Origin: Cyanophora paradoxa
Taxonomy: Eukaryota > Glaucocystophyceae > Cyanophorales > Cyanophoraceae
NCBI GenBank assembly: GCA_004431415.1
Contig: QPMI01000157.1
Span: 62,001-126,000 of the forward strand
DNA: 64,000 nucleotides
Reading direction: 5' to 3'
Shown: positions 12,901 through 23,750 of the stretch, piece by piece
How the letters are laid out: the number at the start of each line of letters is the position of its first letter
Position numbering within the stretch: position 1 is the first letter of the stretch
Notes under the pieces: generated by a model
Database searches by the model: none
What the model saw: the letters and a program-made list of their open reading frames with translations, nothing else
Told to the model about the DNA's origin: nothing
Translations under genes and position numbers: made by a program

Positions 12901-13363
12901 CGAATTATTTGTCTTGACGGTGAAGCGCCGGTTTCAGACAAAGCTGCAGGCGTCAGTGCTTGTGGTGGCGGTTCTCACGCCAGGAGCGTTAGATCGCTGC
13001 CGGATCTCTGCGGTGGGCTCGGAGAACGATTGGGTTCGCAAGGAGCTCACCGTCGCCTGCGAAAGCAAGAAGGCCGGCCGCTCTGCTCTCCTCTACTCTC
13101 ATCGCCGCTCTAAAATATTGAACAGGCCATAGTTCGGTTCTCGACCCGAGATTCGAATGGCCTGTCGATTTGCCTGCCGAGATCCGCGACCTACCTCGAC
13201 ATCAAGGTTAGCAAATCAGATTGCAATCGATATTGATCATGATGCTTCTGTGAACACATATATACCTTCGTACGGCAGGCGTTGTGTGGCAGCACGACTA
13301 TGTCGATGCGTGCGTGGTCAAGCTCTGCAGTACATTCAGAGCGCTGTCGACGCCGTGTCATAG
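9924..13363 (+). CDS. Gene B, unit 2: RCC1-repeat / SAM / TIR protein, multi-exon
   Basis: Second copy of the RCC1-SAM-TIR gene. The first RCC1 blade is intact here (LKQVACGANFVFALSEEGV near 10505), where unit 1 lacks a G. SAM is near 12214-12410. TIR exons span about 12663-13363, ending in TAG at 13361-13363. Private one-base losses occur at TCCGCGCAAC (near 12388), at the TIR acceptor (GCAGTACCG near 12811), at GTGCTGGAGCTC (near 12698) and at CTCTGCAGTAC (near 13325). If real, they would inactivate the copy; if sequencing errors, the gene is intact. Confidence 0.72.
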
Positions 13364-13502
13364 TGTTGACTACGTCCATATATATATAGATTCCTTGCTC
13401 CTTCATTTATATATATATATATATATATTATATTGTGTCTTTGCTCCTTATATATATGTTGCAATTGATTGATTTGAACCCCATGCACATGCAATATGCT
13501 TC

Positions 13503-15905
13503 ATGGCATGTGCATTAATCAAAGAGCACACCAAATCCCTCCCCTCCACACCCTCCGCTTCTTCCCTCCCCCCCCCCCCCCCACCCCCCCCCCCCCCCCC
13601 CCCCCTCGCGGTCCCCCCTCTCCCCTGCGGATCCCCGCAATCGCCGCCGCCCTGCTTGGGCGGCGCCGCCCAAGCGGCGGGAGTCGGAGCCCTTCGTGGA
13701 CACGGGCCTCGAGGGCGCGACGTCGCCGTCCTCCGCGACCCGACCGGCGAGGAGCGGCCCTACTGGTCCGCCCCGCGCCCCCGACGCGCCCGGCCCCCCG
13801 CCCCGCCCGCTGAGGCGGGCGCAGGGAGGGCGGCCTGGGCCCGCAGCTGCCCGAGTACGAGTGGACGCCCTCGCCCTCCGCCGGGGACTCCGCCTCCCAG
13901 CCAGCGCCTTCGTGCGCCCCGCCCCGCCCCGCCCCGCCGGCGCGCGCGGGGCCGTCTGACGCCAGCGGGGCCCCAGGAGGTGCTCAAGCGCTACGCGTCG
14001 GTGAAGGAGGAGGAGCCGGCGGCGGCCGCGGCGGGCCGGCGGCGGCGCTCCCCGCCTTCCAGTCGCGCTCCATGAAGCCCCCCGCAAGCCGCCCCGCAGG
14101 GACCCGCCGGCAGCGCCGGCAGCGGCGGCCCGGCGCCGGCTCCCGGCCGGGATCGCGCGGGACGGGGCGGGGCGGAGGGGGCGGCGACGGGGCGGGCAGA
14201 GCGGGGGTCGGGGGCCGGGCTCGGGCGGGGCAGCCGCCCCGGCAGCCGCCAGGGCCCCGGCTCCCAGCGCTCCAGCGGCAGCGGCTCGCAGCGCGCGACC
14301 ACGCCGCAGGCCGGCTCTTTGACGAGGGCACGGCGCCGGGCCCGAGCGGGGCGCGTCGGCCGGCGCCGGCTCGCAGCGGGCGCGGCCCGGCTCCCGCGGG
14401 CCCCTCCCCGCCGGCGCCCCGGCTCGGGCGGCGGGGGCGCGGACCCGGCTCGGGCCCCGGCAGCCGCGGCGGCGCCGGCTCCGGAGGCGGCGCCGGGGCC
14501 GGCTTCGCGGGCATCGCCGGCGCCCTCGGGCGGCCGCACTCGGGCGCCTCGGTGCCGGGCTCCTCCCGCGGCGTCTTCGGCTCCGCCGCCGAGGGGTACG
14601 ACGACGGCGGCGAGGGCTCGGACCCGGACAGCCCCCCGCTCGCGGTGCGCCCGCGCGCGTCGCCCCCGCGCGCCCCATCTCACGCCGGCGCAGCGCTGGA
14701 GTGGACGGGCCAGTGGCCGCCGCCCTGCCGCACGAGTCGGAGCTGGGCCGGGCCCGCGGGGCGCCTCGCGGGGTGCCTCGCGGGGCGCCGGCTCGCAGGC
14801 CGCCACGGCGCCGGCTCCGGCTCCGGCTCGAGCCCGGGCCCGGCCTCGGGCCTCGGCTCCCGCGCCGGCAGCCGCTCCGCCTCGGGCCCGAGGCCGGGCA
14901 GCCGGGGCGAGGCGGCGGCCTCGGCGGCGCTGGCGCGGCGGCCGGGTCGAGCTGGCGCTGGCGCGGGGCGCCTCGGCCTCGGCGGAGGCGGGGCCGGCGC
15001 GGGGCCACACGGCGGAGCGGGAGGCGGGGCGTGGCGGGGGCGCTCGGCGGGCCTGGCCGCCCAGTTCCTCCAGTTCGAGCTGCGCCGCATGGCCCGCGCC
15101 GCCCGCACCCCTCCACCCCTCCCGCCCCCCTCCCGCTCTCCTCCGCTCCCGCCAGCGCCCCGCCGCGCCGGCCCCGGGGCGGGGGAGCCCTCCCGCCGGG
15201 CCGCGGCGGCCTCCGCTGCATGACGCCCGACTCGGCCTCCGTCGCCTCCGCCCCGCGCCTCCCCTCGGCCCGGCCGCCATGGCCGCCCCGCCGGGCTCCC
15301 CGCAGCGGCGGGGCCCGGCGGTGCAGACGCAGCCCTCGCCGGCCGCCGCCACCGCCCTCGCCCTCGTGCCCCGTCCCGCTCCCCGCGCCCCCGCCTCCTG
15401 CTCCTCAACCCCGCCCCCCGCCCCCGCGCTTCCGCCTCTCCCGCCCCTCCCCGCGCCCCCGCCCCGCCGCTCCCCGTCCCCGTCGGTGTCCCCGCCGCCT
15501 CGCCCGCCGCCCCGGGGCCCCGGCGGCCGCCCGGCGGCCGACCTCTCGTCCGCCGCCGCCCTCCTCCTCGCCTCCCGCCCTCCCGCTCCGCCTCCGCCCC
15601 CGCCCTCCCTCCGGCCCCCGCCCCGCCCCCGCCCCCGCCCCGATCGCGAGCCGCCGCCCAGCCCGCCCCCGGGCCGCCGCCGGGCGCCGCTGGCGCGGCC
15701 CACACCCCTTCCTTTTCCCTTCTGAGGCCGCGGTCCCAGGCGGCTACTGCGGCGGGGGCCCGAGCCTCGTGCGCGCGACGCAGCCCGTCGCGCTCAGCAG
15801 CGGCGCGCCGCCGCGGCCCTACTCCTCAGCCCGCTGGCTCAGCTGCAGCGCGCCCCGTCCGCCCCACCTGCCCCTCCCTCCAGCCTCTTCCCCATCTCGG
15901 TGTAG
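13503..15905 (+). CDS. Gene A, unit 3: low-complexity GC-rich protein (frames broken)
   Basis: Third copy of the unrecognised Ser/Gly/Pro/Ala/Arg-rich gene. The poly-C tract at 13570-13605 is longer here. The same conserved blocks occur, again in shifting frames, ending at a TAG at 15903-15905. LAAQFLEFELRR of other units reads LAAQFLQFELRR here (near 15055), a real substitution and not a homopolymer change. Confidence 0.38.
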
Positions 15906-16035
15906 CCTGCCCTGAGCTCGAGCCGTACGCGTGGCAACTGTGTCTATATATAATCGAATTGATCGAGTCCGAAAAGGTATTTCAGGGGGTACGATAAGTT
16001 GGTGGCCTTCGGCCAAAAGTTCGGCGCAAGCCGTT

Positions 16036-16194
16036 GTGGCTTGAGCTATGAGCTTAAGCTTGAGCCACGAAGCTTGATGGGCTCTTCGTTGAGCTTGAGC
16101 TAGAGCTCAACGAGCTTGAGCTAAAGCTTAACGAGCTTGAGCTATAGCTTAACGAGCTTGAGCTATAGCTCAACGAGCTTGTTCACGAGCTTGA
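16036..16194. repeat. AGCTTGAGCT palindromic tandem block, unit 3
   Basis: Same palindromic block as in units 1 and 2, in the gene A to gene B intergenic stretch. Confidence 0.85.
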
Positions 16195-16829
16195 TCATCC
16201 AGCTGCGGCTTGTGCTTGTTAGTTCCGAGTTGAATTAGTTCCGAGTACCCCACCCTCGCGATCGATGTCCGCGCTCCTCTCCTGGCGCGTGGGGGCGACT
16301 TTGATGATGTTGCGCATCAACTACATCCTCATTGGACTCGCGAACATCGATATCGGAGTCCCCCGCGCTTCTGTATTGAGCGTCGTGCTGAGCGACACAT
16401 TCGCGATCAGATGGTTCTTAGTGATCATGCTGTTTTTGAAGCCGGAGTCGCATTTCGACGGCGTATTGTCAAGTTTTGAGAAAATGGTCTGGAGATATGA
16501 ATCTTCTCCACCTTTTTAGCGTCTTTGCGGGGCGTGCAATACGTTCCTTGTGCAGCGAGACGTACGAACAGAACTTTGTATGAGATCTAGAGCCAGGAAC
16601 TTAGAATCAATTAACGGCTTGCGCCGAAAATTCTCGTTTTTCAGGGGTACGTGAGGCTCGCGCACGCCACATCAGCTAGCTATATAGCGATAGCTAGCGC
16701 TGCAGGCTAGACGACCCGGTCGTCTATTGCAATCGTGCTAGCGCTGTATACGTAGTGTTGCACATGTCCTAGGGTCGGAAGGTCCGACGCGTTTGATCAT
16801 GAGCTAATGCTTCTGCTCATGATCACCTG

Positions 16830-19800
16830 ATGTTGCAGCTGTCGAGTCCTTTTCATCTGGCTACCACGACCGCGACCGCGGCCGGATCATCGATCATGGG
16901 AGGCGCTCGTTCGGCTCCAGTCGATCCACGACCTTCGGCTCCAGCACGCACAATGGAGGAGCAAGCACTTGCGCATGCGCATGCAAGCGATCGCAAGACG
17001 CGTGCGCAGAAGAGCGAATTGCCGGAGAGCACGGGCTTGCGGCAGTATATCGAGTTGTTCCGTTTGCCGAATGAGGTGGTCTCGAGCTCGGAAAGCGCAA
17101 CGTTAACTGGCCCGTTGCCATGGCCCCAGGCAATCGCAGCAGACAGCACAAAGCAGAGGCGGTGCCGCTTCAGCACGAAAGGGCCCTTCCAGCTCGCTAC
17201 ATCCGCCGACTCGGCCTTCTGGGTCTCCGTGCGGCCCCTCCCTCTTGCTACCTTCGGGGCGCGCGCTTCCGCTCCTTACGCTCACCAGAGGCTGGCCGGC
17301 TGTTCCGATGGAGGCTGACGCTGCTGGACGCCCCGGCTGCGACGAGTTCGAAGAGGAGCAGCTGCCGGAGCTGCCGGTGTCGGGCCTCCACCACGGGGCC
17401 CGCGACCGGCTGAAGCAGGTCGCCTGCGGGGCCAACTTCGTCTTCGCTCTCTCCGAAGAGGGCGTCCTCTTCGCGCGCGGCAGGTGGGTCATCCGGGACA
17501 GAGGGCGTCCATTTGGGGCCGTAGCTGACGCTCCCGGGGCGCACCCGGGTGCAGAAACGAATCGGGCAGCTGGGCCAAGACAGTGACGTGCCCCACAGTT
17601 ACAGCCAATCCTTCCTGCGTGTGCCGTACAAAGCGCCGGTGGCGGCGGTGTCGGCGGGGCACGCCTTCGCTGCCCTCCTCACGGCGGGGGGCGAGGTGGC
17701 GACGTGGGGCGACAACTCTTACGGGCAGCTGGGGCACGGCCCGGCCGTCGGGCCCCTCCTTCGCCGGCCAACGGCAGTGAAGAGCCTCCAGCAGTGGAAG
17801 CCCTGCGTAAAACTTGCATGTGGTCCACATCATGTCGTCGTAATTGACACAGAAGACAATGTTATCGTGTGGGGTTGCACAGGCTTGCCTCGCTCTGACG
17901 CCGTGCGCCTGACCTTTGCTAAAATTTTGTGGCTCTGGCCTCAATCGATATCGTTATACTTTGCTGCAGGATCGGATGCGGGCGGTCCCTGGAGTGGTGC
18001 CCGGGGCACCGCGCGACGTTGTTCAGGTCGCCTGTGGAGGCGCCATTGGTGTCGACGGGCACACTGCCCTTCTTACTGGTGCATGCATATGCCGCCGGTC
18101 CCCTTCGCGATCGGATCAATCCTTCAAAATCTACTCATGTATCTTTCGGACCTTGATGCTCAGCACATGGCAAGGTGTTCACATTCGGACGCGCTGCCGA
18201 GTGTCAGCTCGGCCACCACTACGGATTCTGGGAGGCGCCTTGTTCTCAAGTGCAGGTCCGGATCCAGGATCCGATCATCCCCCTTGAACTTCTCCCAAAT
18301 GAATGCCAGCAGATGGTAACAAGGTTGGTCCGGCTCGTGACAACCGTCTCTTGCAGTGCTGGCGCCACGTATCTGCGTGCTGGTGCATTCTTGTCTGTTC
18401 TACATATACGTATACACTATATGACCTAGTCAGTCTATGACCATGTTTATCTATGCGCATGCAGAAGACGGCGAGCTGTACCGTTTTGGCTCGGGTCAGT
18501 ACGGTTTACAGCAATTAATAACTAATGTGCGTGATATCAATCGTCAAACATATATCGGCACGACTTGTTACATCAGGGCATACTTAATGCATTTGCCGCT
18601 TGACACGTTCACGTGCACGTGCGCAGAACCACGTGGCAGACATTGTCTCCTCCAGTTACCACACCATCGCAATCTGCGGTTTGCATTAACACTGACAGTT
18701 GTATATTAACGTTGCTTGCCATTCGACATATAACAGCTCTTCCTTGCATGCGCATGCGCGTGCACAGTTGTCCGGGCGCACGCAAGGTTGCAGCAGACGG
18801 ATCCAGATGCAGATCTTGCAACGAAGCTTCAAAGCGCACATTTCAAGTTCGAAATCGAGAAGGCTCTTATACTTAATAGTGTTGAACAACAAAACGCCAC
18901 GGTTTGTGGCTGGTTTTCCTGATGCTGTTCCGAGATTAAGTTGCTTCGAGTTTTAAATGTTTCCCTCTTCATCTTCAGAATTCTTCGCATGCTTCGAACT
19001 CGAATTATGCTCCAGACGTCGATCCTGCTGCTGTGCAGTTGCATGCAGCTTCTGCCCGGCTTGCAGTTGAAGGTGAGCACGCCGAAAATCAAAGTCTGCA
19101 GCTCTATTTTGATTTTAAGTAGTGCCGACCGATCCGCGAACCATGCGTGTGGCGGATGTGTCGAGTGGCTTCGATCTCTTGATCTTGGAATGCTCGCGGC
19201 TTCCTTTGAGAACAATTGCGTGGATGGGATGGTGCTCTTAACGCTCACCGATGCTGACCTCCAGGGGGAACTCGGCATCTCGTCAAGCCTCATCCGCCGC
19301 AAACTTCTAATGAAGGCTAGTTCTTTGTTCGATTTTACGGTTTCAATTTCTCTGGTTTTCTCATACACTATTTGTTTAAATTACGTTCTTTCAGATCGGC
19401 GAGCTCGCGCAACAGCATAATCTTTCATCAGAGCGGCCTCGTGATCAGAACACTCAGGCTCACGCGTACGATCAGCGGCCTCAAGCTCTGGCAATTTCAA
19501 TGCGCTTGCTGCCACCGGGTGCTTGGTGTTCAATTGTTACCAAATTCACAATTCGAAACGTAACTGTCAGATTTGAGTTTCATGTGTTTCTGTCATATCG
19601 TCGTGCTGGAGGCTCTGATCGCTCCCACCTCCTTCGCGAGCGTCTCGCTGCTTTGGGGTTTATGCTTTCTTCCCCTGCTTACAGCTGATGATTGCAATTG
19701 CTTTACCTGATGGATATCTGCAGGTACCGAGTGTTCATGGATGTCTCAGAGCTTGGACAAGGCACATTCGACCAGCAGCTTGTGGTAATTAAATTGTGCT

Positions 19801-20274
19801 CGATTCTCCACGAATTATTTGTCTTGACGGTGAAGCGCCGGTTTCAGACAAAGCTGCAGGCGTCAGTGCTTGTGGTGGCGGTTCTCACGCCAGGAGCGTT
19901 AGATCGCTGCCGGATCTCTGCGGTGGGCTCGGAGAACGATTGGGTTCGCAAGGAGCTCACCGTCGCCTGCGAAAGCAAGAAGGCCGGCCGCTCTGCTCTC
20001 CTCTACTCTCATCGCCGCTCTAAAATATTGAACAGGCCATAGTTCCGGTTCTCGACCCGAGATTCGAATGGCCTGTCGATTTGCCTGCCGAGATCCGCGA
20101 CCTACCTCGACATCAAGGTTAGCAATCAGATTGCAATCGATATTGATCATGATGCTTCTGTGAACACATATATACCTTCGTACGGCAGGCGTTGTGTGGC
20201 AGCACGACTATGTCGATGCGTGCGTGGTCAAGCTCTGCCAGTACATTCAGAGCGCTGTCGACGCCGTGTCATAG
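16830..20274 (+). CDS. Gene B, unit 3: RCC1-repeat / SAM / TIR protein, multi-exon
   Basis: Third copy. RCC1 blades are near 17400-18650, SAM near 19140-19317, TIR near 19571-20274, with a TAG stop at 20272-20274. The TIR exons are in the best state of the three copies, including FLSYRRAGGSDRSHLLRERL, FMDVSELGQ, DWVRKEL and FEWPVDLP. A missing C at GTGTCGAGTGG (near 19158) and the altered G runs near 17225-17270 are differences from units 1 and 2. Confidence 0.74.
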
Positions 20275-20415
20275 TGTTGACTACGTCCATATATATATAG
20301 ATTCCTTTGCTCCTTCATTTATATATATATATATATATATTATATTGTGTCCTTTGCTCCTTATATATATGTTGCAATTGATTGATTTGAACCCCATGCA
20401 CATGCAATATGCTTC

Positions 20416-22820
20416 ATGGCATGTGCATTAATCAAAGAGCACACCAAATCCCCTCCCCTCCACACCCTCCGCTTCTTCCCTCCCCTCCCCCCACCCCACC
20501 CCCCCCCCCCCCCCCCGCCCCCTCGCGGGTCCCCCCTCTCCCTGCGGATCCCCGCAATCGCCCGCCGCCCTGCTTTGGGCGGCGCCGCCCAAGCGGCGGG
20601 AGTCGGAGCCCTTCGTGGACACGGGCCTCGAGGGGCGCGACGTCGCCGTCCTCCGCGACCCGACCGGCGAGGAGCGGCCCTACTGGTCCGCCCCGCGCCC
20701 CCGACGCGCCCGGCCCCCGCCCCGCCCCGCTGAGGCGGGCGCAGGAGGGCGGCCTGGGCCCGCAGCTGCCCGAGTACGAGTGGACGCCCTCGCCCTCCGC
20801 CGGGGACTCCGCCTCCCAGCCCAGCGCCTTCGTGCGCCCCGCCCGCCCCGCCCCGCCCGGCGCGCGCGGGGCCGTCTGACGCCAGCGGGGCCCCAGGAGG
20901 TGCTCAAGCGCTACGCGTCGGTGAAGGAGGAGGAGCCGGCGGCGGCCGCGGCGGGCCCGGCGGCGGCGCTCCCCGCCTTCCAGTCGCGCTCCATGAAGCC
21001 CCCCGCAAGCCGCCCGCAGGACCCCGCCGGCAGCGCCGGCAGCGGCGGCCCGGCGCCGGCTCCCGGCCGGATCGCGCGGGGACGGGGCGGGGCGGAGGGG
21101 CGGCGACGGGCGGGGGCAGAGCGGGGGTCGGGGGGCCGGGCTCGGGCGGGGGCAGCCGCCCGGCAGCCGCCAGGGCCCCGGCTCCCAGCGCTCCAGCGGC
21201 AGCGGCTCGCAGCGCGCGACCACGCCGCAGGCCGGCTCCTTTGACGAGGGCACGGCGCCGGGCCCGAGCGGGGCGCGTCGGCCGGCGCCGGCTCGCAGCG
21301 GGCGCGGCCCGGCTCCCGCGGGCCCTCCCCGCCGGCGCCCCGGCTCGGGCGGCGGGGGCGCGGACCCGGCTCGGGCCCGGCAGCCGCGCGGCGCCGGCTC
21401 CGGAGGCGGCGCCGGGCCGGCTTCGCGGGCATCGCCGGCGCCCTCGGGCGGCCGCACTCGGGCGCCTCGGTGCCGGGCTCCTCCCGCGGCGTCTTCGGCT
21501 CCGCCGCCGAGGGTACGACGACGGCGGCGAGGGCTCGGACCCGGACAGCCCCGCTCGGCGGTGCGCCCGCGCGCGTCGCCCCCGCGCGCCCCATCTCACG
21601 CCGGCGCAGCGCTGGAGTGGACGGGCCAGTGGCCGCCGCCCTGCCGCACGAGTCGGAGCTCGGCCGGGCCCGCGGGGCGCCTCGCGGGGCGCCTCGCGGG
21701 GCGCCGGCTCGCAGGGCCGCCACGGCGCCGGCTCCGGCTCCGGCTCCAGCCCGGGCCCCGCCTCGGGCCTCGGCTCCCGCGCCGGCAGCCGCTCCGCCGC
21801 CGGCCCGAGGCCGGGCAGCCGGGCGAGGCGGCGGCCTCGGGCGGCGCCGGCGGGCGGCCGGGGTCGAGCTGGCGCTGGCGCGGGGCGCCTCGGCCTCGGC
21901 GGAGGCGGGGCCGGCGCGGGGCCACACGGCGGAGCGGGAGGGCGGGGCGTGGCGGGGCGCTCGGCGGGCCTGGCCGCCCAGTTCCTCGAGTTCGAGCTGC
22001 GCCGCATGGCCCGCGCCGCCGCACCCCTCCCGCCCCCTCCCGCTCCTCCCTCCGCTCCCGCCAGCGCCCCGCCGCGCCGGCCCCGGGCGGGGGAGCCCTC
22101 CCGCCGGGCCGCGGCGGCCTCCGCTGCATGACGCCCGACTCGGCCTCCGTGGCCTCCGCCCGCGCCTCCCTCCGCCCCGGCCGCCATGGCCGCCCCGCCG
22201 GGCTCGCCGCAGCGGCGGGCCCCGCGGTGCAGACGCAGCCCTCGCCGGCCGCCGCCACCGCCCTCGCCCTCGTGCCCCCGTCCCGCTCCCCGCGCCCCGC
22301 CTCCTGCTCCTCAACCCCCGCCCCCCGCCCCCGCTCTTCCGCCTCTCCCGCCCCTCCCCCGCGCCCCCGCCCCCGCCCGCTCCCCGTCCCGTCGGTGTCC
22401 CCGCCCGCCTCGCCCGCCCGCCCCGGGGCCCCGGCGGCCGCCCGGCGGCCGACCTCTCGTCCGCCGCCGCCCTCCTCCTCGCCTCCCGCCCTCCCGCTCC
22501 GCCTCCGCCCCGCCCTCCCTCCCGGCCCCCGCCCCGCCCCCGCCCCGCCCCGATCGCGAGCCGCCGCCCAGCCCGCCCCCGGGGCCGCCGCCGGGCGCCG
22601 CTGGCGCGGCCCCACACCCCTTCCTTTTCCCTTCTGAGGCCGCGGTCCCAGGCGGCTACTGCGGCGGGGCCCGAGCCTCGTGCGCGCGACGCAGCCCGTC
22701 GCGCTCAGCAGCGGCGCGCCGCCGCGGCCCTACTCCCTCAGCCCGCTGGCTCAGCTGCAGCGCGCCCCGTCCGCCCCCCACCTGCCCCTCCCCTCCAGCC
22801 TCTTCCCCATCTCGGTGTAG
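20416..22820 (+). CDS. Gene A, unit 4: low-complexity GC-rich protein (frames broken)
   Basis: Fourth copy of the unrecognised gene A, complete because the retrotransposon broke only gene B of this unit. GLGPQLPEYEWTPSPSAGDS lies near 20753, GFAGIAGALGRPHSGASVP near 21420, and the end reads HLPLPSSLFPISV followed by TAG at 22818-22820. The start is uncertain for the reasons given for unit 2. Confidence 0.38.
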
Positions 22821-22949
22821 CCTGCCCTGAGCTCGAGCCGTACGCGTGGCAACTGTGTCTATATATAATCGAATTGATCGAGTCCGAAAAGGTATTTCAG
22901 GGGGTACGATAAGTTGGTGGCCTTCGGCCAAAAGTTCGGCGCAAGCCGT

Positions 22950-23108
22950 TGTGGCTTGAGCTATGAGCTTAAGCTTGAGCCACGAAGCTTGATGGGCTCT
23001 TCGTTGAGCTTGAGCTAGAGCTCAACGAGCTTGAGCTAAAGCTTAACGAGCTTGAGCTATAGCTTAACGAGCTTGAGCTATAGCTCAACGAGCTTGTTCA
23101 CGAGCTTG
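22950..23108. repeat. AGCTTGAGCT palindromic tandem block, unit 4
   Basis: Same palindromic block as in the other units. The strict conservation of this non-coding block matches the overall near-identity of the array. Confidence 0.85.
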
Positions 23109-23750
23109 ATCATCCAGCTGCGGCTTGTGCTTGTTAGTTCCGAGTTGAATTAGTTCCGAGTACCCCACCCTCGCGATCGATGTCCGCGCTCCTCTCCTGG
23201 CGCGTGGGGGCGACTTTGATGATGTTGCGCATCAACTACATCCTCATTGGACTCGCGAACATCGATATCGGAGTCCCCCGCGCTTCTGTATTGAGCGTCG
23301 TGCTGAGCGACACATTCGCGATCAGATGGTTCTTAGTGATCATGCGCATGCTGTTTTTGAAGCCGGAGTCGCATTTCGACGGCGTATTTTCAAGTTTTGA
23401 GAAAATGGTCTGGAGATATGAATCTTCTCCACCTTTTTAGCGTCTTTGCGGGGCGTGCAATACGTTCCTTGTGCAGCGAGACGTACGAACAGAACTTTGT
23501 ATGAGATCTAGAGCCAGGAACTTAGAATCAATTAACGGCTTGCGCCGAAAATTCTCGTTTTTCAGGGGTACGTGAGGCTCGCGCACGCCACATCAGCTAG
23601 CTATATAGCGATAGCTAGCGCTGCAGGCTAGACGACCCGGTCGTCTATTGCAATCGTGCTAGCGCTGTATACGTAGTGTTGCACATGTCCTAGGGTCGGA
23701 AGGTCCGACGCGTTTGATCATGAGCTAATGCTTCTGCTCATGATCACCTG

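Larger units (their letters stand above)
6965..13873 (+). repeat. Tandem unit 2 of the ~6.9 kb repeat
   Basis: Second full copy of the unit. It carries the variants GACCTAGTTAG (near 11517), CTCCGTGGCC (near 8325) and a six-base GCGCAT insertion near 9517, all shared with unit 4 but not with units 1 and 3. Gene order is the same as in unit 1. Confidence 0.97.
13874..20792 (+). repeat. Tandem unit 3 of the ~6.9 kb repeat
   Basis: Third copy. It shares the unit-1 type variants at the three diagnostic sites but also has private changes in the GC-rich part, for example GGGGTGCCTCGC near 14772 and CTCGGGCCC near 14882. Confidence 0.97.
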